Positions 24,300-37,600 are shown, numbered from the stretch's first letter. The stretch is DNA of 64,000 nucleotides from Ceratodon purpureus (GCA_014871385.1 CM026426.1:33153426-33217425), one strand, 5' to 3'. Notes: a model not told the origin generated them from the letters alone. A program made the numbers and translations.

Positions 24300-25837
24300 T
24301 TATACACCCGTTTGAGATGATGGCAATCGTTCAAAAGCTCTGCCACTCAACCTCTACATGTGACGTGATTGACTGAAGAATGTAACCTCAACCGAAGTTG
24401 AAGAAGCGGAAAGGACGAATAGTTGGAAGCAATAGGTCAGCGATAATGTCGTGTCTTAGAAGTAAAATGCCTCGCACAGACACGGGTGTTAATCCAGGTG
24501 CGCACTCCGGTAATCGACGTCTGCTCCACGTCAGCAAGGAAGGCAAATTCAGTGCGTCGAGGGAGTCTCAGCTTTATGGTAGAACGACCAAAAATGGCGC
24601 AGTGCCGAAAATGGAGCTCTAGTCATCTTCCCTCAGAGGTACATAATAACTTCCCCACCCAAGAGTACCATGTACTGATGGAAAACATTATAGGGTGCCA
24701 TTTTAGGGCGCCATTTTAGAAACACCTATGAATCCATCTTAAAAAATTCATAACTAATTGTAGAAGAATCCAAAAATGATGATTCCACTTGCTCCAACTT
24801 TTTAATTAGTTTCTCCATGCATAAAAATTATTTGCACTGTTAATTTCGCAGTAGATTCACCAGGCTGAAATTTGAGCCATTATTGGACGCTTTACCATAA
24901 CCAATGAACACAGAGGAGGGGGGCCCGCTCAATTGTCGCGTTGTGACCGATTCTACCACTTCAGTCCGTCAGAGCCGCGCTCCTCGTCTTTTCTCTGAGA
25001 AACTGGTAATGAAAAAGGACCCGATTTCTTTTAGTGCTTCTACTTTTTTTAACGGAGCATGGACAATTGTCCTCACCAGCTTGGGCTTCTCGAGTTTCCA
25101 ACAAAGAGTTATGGTGGGTATGTGGAAATGTTTTCGTCTCTAATTCGTAGGTGTTGGCATTAAGGGTGAAACTGCAAGCACAGTAGACGTAAGTGGATAT
25201 GGCAATATACATTCAAAGGCCATCAGTGGCGGCAGAAAAAGCCTTGATCCTGACTCAAATCAGCTTGAGAGAGGTGGATGGTATATTGTAACTGTCAAAG
25301 AGAGAATCAGGCATTATGTATTCACTTAGTATTCTCAACACGAAGAAGCAAGGAAAAGCAAGGAGCCATGTAGAAGCCACGAACGATTTCGGTAGATGTT
25401 CTGTTGATTCTTTCCGTATCCAATGCAATACTGTCTCTGGTCAGAATGCCACATTCCTTTGGAGATTCCGAGCCATGACATATTGTAGCATTTCAAGTGA
25501 GCTTTGTGTTTTTTCACTTGTCCTGACCTACAGAGCTATTGAGGGTTTTCAAACTATTTGTGGTACAGCACCCTAGTGGTTGGCGCAGAATTCAATGTAA
25601 CTGCTCTGTTAGGGACTACTTGCTCCACAACATTGTCTACATTCGGTAGCTGAGGAACTTGATTAAGAAAGGAGGATGCTGACACGTTTCATGAAGATAA
25701 TGTAAGAAGCCAGGCAAACCGTCTGCAGGCTTCACTATGGAGTCATGGACGGCCTATGCCTTGGCTACCATTTAAGCGGCATTTAGAGGTGGTTTCTTTG
25801 GGAGTTTGAAAACCCTGTATTGCCATATCCTGGAAGC
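24300..25837. other. Region upstream of the Cys/His-rich gene
   Basis: No gene is clearly supported. A short frame from the ATG at 24904 reads MNTEEGGPLNCRVVTDSTTS and ends at a fair donor (GAAACTG|GTAATG, 25008). It could be a 5' exon of the downstream gene, but there is no proof. The rest is AT-balanced with no repeats that I could recognise. Confidence 0.3.
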
Positions 25838-28800
25838 ATGGACAAGAACGTCACAGCGCCTTGTGAGGCATACGGGGGATTACTTCCTTTGAGACCATTA
25901 CAGAAAAGACGCTGTGGTAAGCAGCCTCAGAGTCCGTTGCTTCAGCCGAACCAGGAGGAACCAAGCCAACCCCAAGATGTAAGACGAAGCATAGATTCTC
26001 ACTTACAAGTGGAACTAGGAGCAACGAGTCATAAGGAAAACATCGGAGACTTGAAGTATAATCTTCCTTCATCAAGCAATTCCGACGACGAAACAGAGGA
26101 TTCAGGTGCCAAAAAGCGAAGTTATGACTACGTCTTGGAAAAAATCCAAGCAATCTTTGCCGGCCAAAAAGTGAAACAAGCAACGATCATCTCATATACG
26201 CATCTATGTCGGAGGCAGAGGGAGCAAAAATCAAACAAACTCAAACAATATGAAGGAAGCCAGGCTTATCTGCGTACCCTCAGTCAGCATGCCTCAACAT
26301 CAAAATCTCCAAGTCCAGGAAAATCTGGTAGTCCAGCAAGGACTCAAATTCAATTAGACGTAAACATGTCATCCCTTCTTCAACCATATCAACGGAAATT
26401 TAACACTGAGCCTGTTTGTAAGAGAGTTTTCGGTGAACTACCATCAGATGATGCATCACATTGCAGTTTCGACCCTTTAAGAATACCTCCTACACCAAGG
26501 GTGCACGCTACGCAGAGCTGTACTCACCAACTTGGTGAGCATAGTAAAAGGAAGCAAATTGTACGAGGAGAAGCTGAAAGATGTTCCTCCCCTCCTGGCA
26601 TTGTGTCCACGAAACAGAGGAATCATGGTGCTGTTACTAATATCCCAAAGACATATCGTCCAACATTAGATTTTTCAGCGGAGCGTAGCACGCAGCCAAA
26701 GATGAATAACGATTGTCATCACGATGTTCGACGGCTCTTCGAAGATTGTCATATTCACAAAATCGACGAGCACATAACCACAACCCTAATTACCAGCCCA
26801 AGGGGCTCAAGGAAATCTCAACGACACACCTATGAGGAAAGGGGGTTTCAGACACAACCCCAGCAGATCATTTACAGCTGCCATCAGCATGTCTGTCAAC
26901 ACACCGTTGTCCGACACCATGAAGGCTGCCATATTCATCTTAGAAATGACCTCGAATTACCCAGAGCTCTGAGTCCCAACTCTAGGGACTCAAGGAAGTG
27001 CCGAAGATGTGGCTATACACAAGAGGAATACTCTATAAATGAAGAATCTAGGTCTCTTCAGGGAGCTGCAGACTGCAAGACTTGCCATCACCATGTCGGT
27101 CAACAAACCGTTGTCCGGCACCATGGAGGCTGCCATCTTCATCAGCGAGATGACCTCGAATTACCCAGAGCTCCGAGTCCCAGTCATATGGGTACTAGGA
27201 AGTGCCAAAGATGTGGCTGTACACAAGAGGAGTGTAACTCTAGTAATCAAAAGTCTGGGTCGCTTCAGGGACCTGCAAACTGCAAGAGTGACTATCATCC
27301 TCCAAAAGCTCATGTGGAGATTGGAAGAAGCTCTGAGCAAGAGGTGACTGCCTGCGCACCGAGGCTTTCTTCGTGCACCATGCATGGAGAGGATTGTCGA
27401 GAGAAAATGGACGGGTGTGAAGTCTTGCATCACAAGGATCTGCAGAGGAAGTCTTGTGACGACCGACACTACCCGATATGCAAGCACCCATGCCAGGATA
27501 ATCATACAAGCCCTACAACGGTAAACACTCCGGGGTACCATCTTTATTCAGGGCCATGTCTCCCAGTTCATAAATGCCAAGAACCCAAAGATCCGTTAGT
27601 TTGGACTCCCAGACGAGTATGGAAGCCGAAGCCATGCTCCATTCATTGGCTCGACAGAATAACTGCTTCACAACATATCCCATCTCACATTGTGCGGCAG
27701 TATGTGCAAGGCAAGCGAAGATGCCCTCCGCGATGGAGGAAGCAGAAGTGTGATGCTTGCAGAGATGGGAATGTGTGTTTGGGGGATCTGTGTCAACTTG
27801 AGGTTACCAAACCGGCCTGGAATTCTGGTTCGGACATAGCAGAGTCGACAATTGATTGCAAGGAGTGGAAGGAGCGCCGTGGAAAGCTCTCTCGACTGGC
27901 GCTGTCAAGAGTTTTGATTGCAAAACCAGTGCCTAAGGTCTCCACTTCACAGGGAATTTGGACTCGGAAGGAATTCGAAGTCTGCTCAGAATGTAGGGGA
28001 CATAAGATGTTTCGGAGTATGGGAATTAAAAGCGGGCGCTGGTCGTCCATACTGGAAACGATGTCGTCCACAGGTTTGCATCAAGAGGGAGAGGTGTCAA
28101 GCAATTGTAGCACAAAGTACTCGTGCAACACAATTCACGGATTGTCCATACCGGGAAGCACTCGGGTGATGGACCTCCATAGCCCGGAACTCAACTCCAC
28201 CTTCCGTCTCCGCAGGAAGCTTAAGAAGCTTCAGAGTGAGGCGTTCGACAGACGCGCTGCAATGCAGGCATGTGGTTGTATACCCTCTTTAGTTATATGT
28301 GTATTCCTCAAAGCAGATTTCTACTGCTTCCCTTCTTCTGCCGGTTCTGATGCCAGAGGGTGATGCATCATAAAATTTCCGCGCATACAGTCCACCCTCT
28401 ATAAATGTTAACCCTCGGGAGTAGAGAAAAGTTAACATTCATAGAGGTGTTAACAATTGACAATTGTGAAATCACTTTTTGGAGCAATATATAAATGTTA
28501 ACATTTATAAATGTAAGCAATTGTACAAAAGCCTTGTGAGAGAATTTCATTCATAAAAATGCAAACCCAATCAAAACTTTATTCAATATCAAGTTGACAA
28601 ATCATGGGTGAAGTATGAATCAATGGGAGAGAATGAAACTGGATGTGTAATTGTTAGCATCCATATTATGGATGTATATCATCTGTTAACATTTACAAAG
28701 TCAAATTTACAAAGAGGGGAGTACCATTTTGTTAACAGTTAACACGTTTAACATTTGTAGTGTGCAATATGTGGGGAGTAGAAGAAAGTTAACATTTAGA

Positions 28801-29448
28801 GAGCGTTAACACTTATAGGTGTAACATTTATAGAGGGTGGATTGTATATGCAATATTAATGCCGTAATAACGGTCGATTAATTTTCATGATTTTATGGTT
28901 GACTTTGATTTTGACTCAAGGTGACAGGATTTGAACCTATGTCTTTGAGAGCTATAGATGATCTAAAGCCTGTCTTCTAGGTCAGATCCTTCTTGTACAC
29001 TGTATCTAATTTCACTTCAAAATCAGGAAGACAATTAAGACCTTGCCATATAGGACAAGCAAAATATTTTTGTCTTTGATTGGAGCAGATCAGATTTAGT
29101 AGGTCTATAGAGGCGGACTTATGATTTCACTGAGCTTTAATTCATTCATGGATACTGGTCAACCAGGCAAGCATCTTGCAATAGCTTTTCTGTCCACTTG
29201 CACATAGCTTTTGGGTCTTCCATTGAGACTTCTGATATCGTCTGCTTTGTGCATATGCAGGTTGCTCAAATGGAGGGGATAGAGCTTGACAAGGAGGTTT
29301 TTGATCTTTTGCCTGCAAGTAAAACATCACAGAGAGGGAGCTCTCGTAGAACTCACAATGTCCGCCGACGGAAGCGATGCGAAGTTTACAGAGGCCTCAG
29401 TAAAATTGTTGACCTTCATATGCCACCGTGTCAACTGTGCTCCTCAAG
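25838..29448 (+). CDS. Cys/His-rich tandem-repeat protein, unknown function
   Basis: I recognise no family. The first in-frame ATG is at 25838 (MDKNVTAPCEAYGG), with an in-frame stop at 25784. The frame is open to 28363, over 840 codons. Residues 1-290 are polar with an acidic/Ser stretch. From about residue 293 come three related units opening CHHD, CHQH and CHHH (C293, C348, C416); the last two are 68 residues apart. Each of these has QHTVVRHHEGCHIH- or QQTVVRHHGGCHLH-type sequence, then DLELPRA, then RKCRRCGYTQEE or RKCQRCGCTQEE. More Cys/His pairs follow up to residue 720 (CDACRDGNVC, VCSECRGHKM). The C-terminus is basic and helical (RLRRKLKKLQSEAFDRRAA). A likely GC donor (CAG|GCATGT, 28267) joins in phase to an exon at 29261-29448 after a TATGCAG acceptor. 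This suggests a metal-binding nuclear protein, but that is inference. Confidence 0.6.
26714..27240 (+). repeat. Tandem Cys/His repeat units within the gene
   Basis: Units begin at 26714 (partial), 26879 and 27083. The last two are 204 bp (68 codons) apart and closely similar over about 150 bp. Spacing in multiples of three keeps the frame, which supports coding duplication rather than satellite DNA. Confidence 0.75.
28388..28844. mobile_element. Pogo/Emigrant-like MITE, 457 bp
   Basis: The left end is CAGTCCACCCTCTATAAATG and the right end is the inverse of CAATCCACCCTCTATAAATG; both abut TA (28386-28387 and 28845-28846). The CAGT...CCTCTATAAAT pattern resembles plant pogo-type MITEs such as Emigrant. 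Inside are many GTTAACATTTATA-like copies in both orientations. There is no coding capacity. It lies in the presumed last large intron of the Cys/His-rich gene. Confidence 0.8.
28905..28990 (-). repeat. tRNA-like fragment
   Basis: On the minus strand the sequence contains GGTTCAAATCCTGTCACC, a good T-arm/B-box, preceded about 40 bp earlier by CTAGAAGACAGG. The acceptor stem does not pair, so it is a SINE or tRNA relic rather than a working tRNA gene. Confidence 0.35.
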
Positions 29449-30058
29449 GTAAGAGCCGTACACGGAGGCTAAGTAAACTAGCCTACATGGAGCCGTACGC
29501 AACCATGGTGGAAGCACCTATCCCCGGACCCCCCCCTAAAGGCGGACACCTTAGATTCTTGCTGCAGTGGAGATTTGATCACCCTATAATTACCTATAAT
29601 GTATCCCATGCATACATGCAAAAGGGTGTCCGGCTATAGGTCAACCTATATTGGCCACTTCTAAAATTTGTAGTTATTATTGTAAGTGCTTATAAATATC
29701 CTAAAAATGGGAAAATTTGTTTTTTCTTATTGTTAATCACTGAAAAATAGGAAGTCACTCATTCCACCTCCACAAGTATAGTGAATTCCTTAAGTGTCCG
29801 AAAATAGGTGCTACTACCATACTCAGCCTGAATTGTGCATTGTGAGTTTGGTTTCAGGGAAGTTGGGGTGCAAATATGTAAGCGAACTCCATCACCAGTT
29901 GGGAATACGTGGAATCCTCGTGATTTCTGCCCAGAGGTCATACGTTGGACTTTGCCTTCTCTCATTGACTTCGCAATGATTGAGCAAATATTCATTGCAG
30001 CATACTAACAATACTTCCTTAGCTACTTACAAACTTAGGGAACGGATTCTAATTGCAG

Positions 30059-30253
30059 GTGCAACCAGGTTTGCAACTTTCCACTCCCAAACCAACCACT
30101 TGTTTCAATTGGCCTGGGCAGGAGCATACTATCTGTCAAGCGCCAGACCAGTCTTTAGATGAACAACACTGGGCATATCTAGTGGAGGCTTCCAGGCAAA
30201 GGCGCCTGGTGCACGGTGATTATGGCAGTTGTCATGTTTGTACAGGGATTTGA
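30059..30253 (+). CDS. Possible downstream exon, Cys-containing
   Basis: After an acceptor (TAATTGCAG, 30050-30058), an open frame reads CFNWPGQEHTICQAPDQSLD, then EASRQRRLVHGDYGSCHVC, and ends at 30253. The composition suits a C-terminal exon of the Cys/His-rich gene. It requires phase 0, which the donor at 29448 does not supply directly, so an extra exon or another gene is possible. Confidence 0.3.
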   Translation: MQPGLQLSTPKPTTCFNWPGQEHTICQAPDQSLDEQHWAYLVEASRQRRLVHGDYGSCHVCTGI

Positions 30254-30401
30254 AGAACCATGTAACCTTGGAATTCAGATGTGTAGAAAGCTCAAGGCGT
30301 AATTACCTTTTCGAATAATATCACAAGGAATATTTTCAGATGATTAGGTTGCGTAGCAGTATCAACAGAAATCGATCGTCACACCTACCTGTTTATGTGT
30401 A

Positions 30402-30800
30402 AGGTATACATACCTACAACCGATAACCTAAGCATTTCAGCATAGCTTCTCTTGTGTTATGAAGAAGGAGTTATTTTTTGTTTGTAGAAACATAAGGTTC
30501 ATGGAGAATGAGAAATTTTCAGAATTAATTGAGTAAAATTCATATTACTACAAAAAAAATTGTACAAAAGTTGTTCACAGCCCATAATCAATACATAGCC
30601 TCATCAATAACCGACAACAACAAGAGTAGTGAACAAACATAAAGTGAACAAGAGTAGTGAACAAATAGAGGCATCCTATTGGATGACGCATCCTGAATCT
30701 CCTGTTCGTCAATTATCAGTTTCTGGTTTTCCAATTCTCAGCAACCAGGAAGTCTACTTATCTGCGGTGGGTGTGTTATCGGTTATGGCTATGTATACCT
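30402..30800. mobile_element. TA-flanked MITE, 399 bp
   Basis: The ends AGGTATACATACCTACAACC and the inverse of AGGTATACATAGCCATAACC form imperfect terminal repeats continuing into GATAAC. A TA dinucleotide flanks both sides (30400-30401 and 30801-30802). There is no open frame. It is probably a mariner-type non-autonomous element. Confidence 0.65.
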
Positions 30801-30802
30801 TA

Positions 30803-32367
30803 GTCTAGTATAACATGCTTACAAATTTTTCTTTGGAGGAAGTTATTATATGAAAAGTTTGAAAATTCATTGTGAGCTCAAAAATGACCAGATTTGAAAA
30901 TTGTAAAGTGTTTTGGAACCACATTTGATACCATAAAAAGCATTGATATTTTATCACAATATGCAGTACACTCTTTTATTATATTAAAATTACTTTATAT
31001 ACCATCTACCATTACCTACTCTTACCTTTTGTTTCAATTACAATGTATAGTACCTACCAACAAGTTACATTCATTCAACTATTTCAAAGAAGTGCCAATA
31101 CAAATTACAAAAACTATTAGTTATGAGCCTAATTTGGACGAGTTGTAGTTCACAAGGTGAACAATATATACAATTAATTTTTGATAGTTAAAGTTTTTTT
31201 TATATCTATTTTTATTTGAACTAAAACCTTCATTTTTTATTCTTAATTCAAACAACTATGAATACAAATTGTGTTACTTATCGTTTATAAAACTTTCAAT
31301 GAAAAGAATGCAAATCCTCTATAGAATCATGTAGAAAAAAAATCTTGAAATTTGAAATCATACTTACTAAAATATCAATTTTTGAAGTTTTTAATATAGA
31401 AGTATTCAATTTCAATATAAATTATACATATTTATGATATTTGATCCAAAAATTGTTCAAAGCAGTAATTTTTCACAATTTAAATGGTTTAATATATCTC
31501 AATATTAATATTGATATTTTTTATCTATTTAATTATTCTTTGAAAAGCTGAAATGAACGCAAACTTATTGGTGGGTATTGTATAGTTTAAATGCAGATTG
31601 AAAATGAACTTCCAAAGTTGTTCTTGGATTACTTTAGTGCATACTTGTGGTATCATTGATATACTTCACACTACTAGATTTTTGAATTGGAAGAATTTCT
31701 TGAAAAGATCTAATGAACTGTTGACTTTCTCCAAAGCCTTTCACACTTCTAAAAATTTCATCCTTGTCCATACAAAAGGTAAGTAGAATATCCACACCAT
31801 GTGCATACATGACAACCATTTCTAATACTTTGTTTGCAAGCATTTATGCCATAGAGAGGTCAGAGATGAAATCTGCATTTTATGCTACAAGGAAGTTCAT
31901 AAATTCAAGTGAGAAGATCTATACATTGTTGGTGATTAATTTTTTCCAACAGAAAAATGCTTTAGCCAAGAATGGCTTTTCAATACAATCTTATACCTTA
32001 AGGACGAATAGAAGATGAAACTTTGGATGGTAGTGTGAATTGATTAGATAGTTGACTTTTAAGTATCGAAGTTGAATTTCAAGTTGTCTTTGCCGCCTTA
32101 TGTCTCAACAAAATCATGATACAAATTCTATTCAAGGAACATTTAAATGAGATTAGTATATTGGATGTTGATATGTTTGTCTTGTAGTGGGGATTTTCCT
32201 TTCTAGAATAGACCAACTCTAATTCTAGAATCCAAAATCAGAATTGTCGGATCATATATAAAAGATCATGTGGATTACAAAATTGGAAATAACTAAGGTC
32301 TAATGATTAGGCAAGCTAGGTATAGTTAACTATATAGGTTAGAGTTGTCATTGATGTGCTCACTTAA
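30803..32367. other. AT-rich intergenic sequence
   Basis: About 1.5 kb of AT-rich sequence up to the CACTA insertion point. Short open frames at 30894-31148 and 31598-31786 show no recognisable protein. I see no repeat or RNA gene. Confidence 0.5.
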
Positions 32368-32382
32368 CACTAGAGCAGAACA
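32368..32382 (+). repeat. CACTA left terminal inverted repeat
   Basis: CACTAGAGCAGAACA, identical in inverse to 54048-54062. TAA target duplication precedes it at 32365-32367. Confidence 0.95.
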
Positions 32383-33700
32383 GTGTCCAAAGTGACATCG
32401 TTTAACGCGGTTTAACGCAGTTTAACGTGGATAATTTTTTTGACGCAAAAATGGCAAAAAGGTCATGGACGTCACTTTGGTTTGACGTGCTGCGTCAACC
32501 TTATGTTAAACCACTTAACAGGAGTTAACGTGCTGCGTCTAAAGTGACGCAAATTGAAATTATGGAAGTTACCTAGGGTGAGTAACTTTCAGGGTGACGT
32601 GGACATTTCTCGCCGATTAAAAATTGGCTGACGTGGCATAGAAATTGGAAGCGTCAGTTGGGTGCATCTATGGCCGAGATTTTGACATGTGGCGTGATCT
32701 TTGATGTGGTTTTATTCTCTATGAACGTAGACGCAGTGTGACGTGTTTTTTTGGTTCGTCTTGGACATTAACTTTGACATGATGTGATGCATAAACAAAT
32801 GTGACGGGTACTTTTACGCATTTATAGAGACGTTTTCAGACATTGGATTATGTTAGAGAAAACAACTATTTCATGCACCGAATTCAGATATTGTGTCAAA
32901 AGAAATACAGCATTACGTCAAATTAGACGCTGATAAAGAGGTTTGCTAAGTATTTCAACGCGTTTACGAAGACGTCAGTAGACACAAAATTATGAAAGAG
33001 GAAACAAGCATTTCATGCACCCCATTAGAATTTTGTGTCAAAAGTGGCAAAATACTTTGACAAAGTTGACGCGTCTAAACACAAAAAACATATCATAACC
33101 TGTTTCTTGAAACGACTTTAGACGTACTGTGACATGGGCCATGTCAACCATTTGAGGCATCCATTTCCAAATTTTTGTTAAATGAAACACAAAGCTATGT
33201 TTATATTGACGCATGGACATTGTCCATTATAACACACAGTAGCGTGATGTAGTGTCCAACCACAACGTCAATAGTGACGCAACATAACGTTTTCCGAGAC
33301 GTAAAACTATGTCATATATAACGTACTTTCACACAAACATAGACGTCACTTGAAACGCAAATTAACAATGTTGATCAGGTATATTGCAAAACGCAAATGA
33401 ACATCGGTGATGAGTATAGAATACTGAAGCCTAGTAGTTTGAAAAGTATGTATGCTACGTTTCAATGGACAGCCATTCAATAGCATAATGGAAAACGGCT
33501 ACCTGTGCGTACTGACAACCAACACTTTCTTACAAAAATGGCTACAATCTACTTCTTGCTAATGCTGGTTTCCTGTGTTGGATTCTTCTTAATCTGCACG
33601 ATCCAAATCACATAGCAAACAATTAGAAAACATGGCATGGGCTGCCAAATGGGAAACCGGAACGACTGAGGTTTTAGGGTTAGGGGTAGATCTTCACGTA
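32383..33700 (+). repeat. Left subterminal repeat region of CACTA copy 2
   Basis: About 1.1 kb is filled with short GTCA/GACG and AACG repeats. It begins with three head-to-tail 10-bp units GTTTAACGCG/A/TG at 32400-32430. Copies occur in both orientations up to about 33370. These fit TNPA-type binding sites. No gene is present. Confidence 0.8.
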
Positions 33701-35749
33701 CCTTTTTGTAGCACTTCACGGGGCGTGCCGGTTTCGGAACCGCTGACTTCTCCAAACCCCTAGCTTCTCCCTGTATACACAATTGAGTCATCATCACGAG
33801 GGTAGAGGAAAGCAATAGCCTGCGTCAACGCCTCGAAACGGGATCTAGTGATCATTTCGGATCGTAGGGGAACCGTGCGACACCGTGAACGAACAGGCGA
33901 GACCTGCAACTCAACCGAATACAAAGAGAAGTCTATACGGAAAATGGTGGTCAAATTACAATTGAAACCTCCCTCTAAGGTATGCAGGAAAACACAACAG
34001 TGACCACTTACCTCTACTGCCTCAAAGGCAATTCTTTTTTTGGGATTTGCGGCCTCCTCCTTAGGCTGTTTTTTCTTCGACGCCGCCTTCTTTTCAAGTG
34101 GCGAGGACTTCAGCTTCTTCGATGCCGCCCTTGTTGTTGCCTTGGTGTTGTCTCCCGTACTTTTTGGTTTAGGGTCTCCTGCAGTAGCCTCCACTGCCGG
34201 CAGTACTCCTTGGACGGCCCCCACTGCCTCCACTGCCGGTGCTACCCCTTCGCTCGGTGCAGGCCTTAGGTCACTCGCGGGCCACCGAATGAAGTAACCA
34301 ATTGCCTGGTTCATGGTGAGGATGTCTTCATCCTCAAGTGGGCACTGGAGATCGTGGTCGTCCTTCAGACTTGTGGTCACCTGCACCGAGAACTCGTCAT
34401 CTTCTATACGCTGGCAGTTGACAGACTCTTCCAGCATGCCGTGTAGCACTTCACATCCAACCAGAGTGGTGAAGGAGTCGTCATGATTCCTACTGAGCAA
34501 CTCGACTGCCATTCCTTTAGCAAACCGTCTCTACAACGCCAATGAAGCACATATGGGAACACAGGTACGTTAACGGTTACAGATGAATACGTTTATCACT
34601 GTCACTTGAACCAAAGTGCGTATGTCATTGGAAACGGAAATTTTTGTCATTTAAGACGCAATTGTGCGTCATTTGAAACAAAGCCAGGATGAGCCGAAAC
34701 CAAGTTTTACGTCCATGGAAACGTAAATTCATGTCATTCTTAACACAGTCCTATTTCAAGCAATACGACTTCCTATATGAACAAAATGCGCACATTATGC
34801 TACACGCAGTCCTAACAAATTGAATATGAAGAGAACGTCGTGGTCTGCCTAGTTAACGTACGGTTTATACTACCTGATCTGATGCCCACTTTGGGTCGGA
34901 GAGGGTTGCAATCGTGTCGACCACCTCTTGCTCATCCGCCTCTCGTGAGGAAACCTTTTCCTCTGAAGGTGCTCGAACTCTGTCGCTGCTGTTGTGGGAA
35001 TCTGGGGATGGCGAGCCGTCGTCCTCTTCCTCCTATGAGACCTCCGCTTCCACATCCTCTTTTTGGGTCACCTGTTCCAGACCGCCATCTTTCTAAAGCC
35101 CATGTTCTGCCATATCTTCTGCTCCATCCACCGTATCTACTTGTTCTGTGTCCACATGAGTCTTCTCATCCGGCGTTGTGCGGATACTGATATGGAACTC
35201 CTCACTTGTCTTGGTGGATACGTGTCTAGGTCCCTCCGCTACCATAGTGCGCTCATCTATAGCCTCCTCCGTTGTGGTGCCGTCATCCGAAGATGGATAC
35301 GCCGGCCCTGTCCCAGCCTTCGACGACTCTAGAATGATGATGACTATGTCAGCGGGCCGCCGCTTGTCTTGCTTGGGCCGTGGTTTCCCCCCAGATTTCA
35401 TGGTGGCCTTGTGTTTGGGCAGCAATGGCTCCACAAGTGGTGGAGTAGACACTCGAGTCATGCTGGCGTGTAACTCCGTAAGCATATCCTTGACCTTCTT
35501 CAACCTCGACTCTTGGGCCGCACACAATGCTTTTATCTTCTCCATCCTTGCATCCTGAGCACCTTCTGACTTCTGCTTCCTTGCATTGATGCGGTCTTCC
35601 AGCTCCTTCTGTCTCATAGCCTTCACCTCCGCAGCGACTTCCGCTTCTGAAGGCTCTCGTCCTAGTCTTATGCTCTGCGCATGATTCCCACTTCACGGAA
35701 ATTTATAAAGCAAAAAAATCGATACCCAAGATGGAAACAGTGCATCATA

Positions 35750-36370
35750 TGCGACATTAGCATGAAATATACGTTTACTGACCCTAAAGCCGACGAAATT
35801 GCAAACACAGTAACCAACGATTACCACAAGATTAAGCCAAACTAAAGTACTATTAAATCTACAAACAAAGTAACTAAACAATCCACACAAGATTGAGCCA
35901 AATCAAAAAAGAGTCAACCTGCAAAGAAAGTACCGTCAACACGAAACACCGTCAACACAAAATCAACCCAACCCAACCCAAAAGCAGACATACTTGCGAG
36001 CAGAGTAACCAACAATCAACACAAAATGATCCGAAATCAAGGTACTAGTAAAGCTGCAAACAAAGTAACCGAACAATCAACACAAAAGTAAGCCAAACGA
36101 GAAAAGGATAAATCTGCAAACAAGGTAACGTACGAATCAACAGACGCAGACTGGCACATGATGTAAAGGTTGAATTCAGGAAAACATGGTACCAGAGCAG
36201 TAACAGCAACAAATACAACTTCAGAATAGCATTGCACACCAAATGAGTATTTAACGAGAACATATACTTCTGTACACCCTAATGCTGCCTATTAAACGAA
36301 CCCAGATCAAGATGGTAGTAAATCTGTGACCAACGAAACTAAACAATCAATAGAAAATTAAGCGAAATCA
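35750..36370 (+). repeat. Degenerate minisatellite of about 60 bp in intron
   Basis: Units like AAATCTGCAAACAAAGTAAC...CAATCAACACAAAATTAAGC recur about eight times with substitutions. It lies in the intron between exons 2 and 3 of the Transposase_24-like gene. Confidence 0.65.
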
Positions 36371-36379
36371 AAAAATTAA

Positions 36380-36681
36380 ATAAAAAAACAATACCAACCG
36401 GTAGGGTCGGAGAAGCCGCGAGAGTGGAAGAACAGGGGCGACTGAGCAAGAGGGAGTGAGTAGCAGAGAAGGAAAGTGAAGGAGGGAATTGCAGAAAAAA
36501 ATTGAGAGAAGAGTGAAGAGTGGTCGCTGCGGAGAGTTGCAAGTGAGGGAAGAATGAGATGTAGGGAGTGATAGAAAAATGAAATCAGATTGAGAGAGAG
36601 TAAAGCTAGAACCAAAATTTTAAAAAAAAAAACAAAAAAAGAGAAGAGATTCAGAGGAAACTCGGATGAGAAAAATAAAAC

Positions 36682-36740
<59 letters not shown>

Positions 36741-37600
36741 GAAGATGAAACAAAGAGAGTTTCAATTGAAACTGGAGCAGCTTGGCAATTCCAAAAAGAC
36801 TGTTGGAGAGTCAAATTAAAAAGACAAAACAAAATAATTAAAAAAATAACAAAACACGGGGAGTTCAAACTAAAAGCAGAGAGAGTTCGATCTAAGAGAG
36901 ACGGATTGAGGTATTAAAAAAAGAAAATTAAAAAAAAAGAGAAGAAATTGTGAGAGGTTCAAGTGAGAGTAGAGAGAGGAGTGCTCAAGAGAGACTGATT
37001 GAGAGTCATAAAATAAATTAAAAGAGGAAAAATTGAAACAATGACGATTTGAGTTGAAAGCAATGCGAGGGAAATTGGAGAGAGAGTGATTGATTTTTTT
37101 TTTTTTTTTAAAAACAAAAAAAAAGAAAGGAATGTGAAACAATGAGACCTTCAACTGGAAGCACAGAGGGAACAATTCGGAGAGAGACTGATTGAAAATC
37201 CCAAATAAACTAAAAAAAAAACAACATATGATCGAAATTTAAAAAAAAAAACTTCCAAGAGAGAGCTGAGAAAGAAGAGTTTGAGGGTGATTGATTACGA
37301 GATAAACAAAGGCAGACACATAGATTGAATAAGAAGAATCAGCAAGGGAAGAGTGTTCAAAGGATAGATTAAGAAACAAACTGAGAAAACAAAGATGTGA
37401 GAGATAAACAACGGCAGACGTATCATGAGAGAAAACAAAGGTGAGAACAATTTGAGCGAGACTGTTTGAGAGAAGTAGAAGCATGAGGGAAGAAAAAAAA
37501 AAGAAAAAACAACAAGGGAGAGGGTCAGACTTTATAGACATAACAGAATGAAACTAGTTCGAGAGAGAGGCATGAGGAGTCGTTAGTCAAAGGGGAAAAA
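36380..37600 (+). repeat. Purine-rich degenerate repeat with long A run
   Basis: The plus strand is almost wholly A/G, with recurring GAGAGAGACTGATTGAGAGT-like blocks spaced roughly 100 bp apart. An A run of about 50 bases lies at 36685-36735. It sits in the same intron as the preceding minisatellite. Long open frames read through it on the minus strand (Phe/Leu-rich) are composition artefacts. Confidence 0.65.

Noticed and set aside
27039-27347. Alternative frame overlapping the Cys/His repeats
   Set aside because: It is open only because the underlying DNA is a tandem repeat; the longer frame has the consistent repeat pattern.
28905-28990. Functional tRNA gene
   Set aside because: The B box and T arm are good, but the acceptor stem does not pair and the D arm is poor.
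36376-37541. Phe/Leu-rich minus-strand frames that look like membrane proteins
   Set aside because: They are translations of A/G-rich tandem repeats and long A runs, with no conserved motif.
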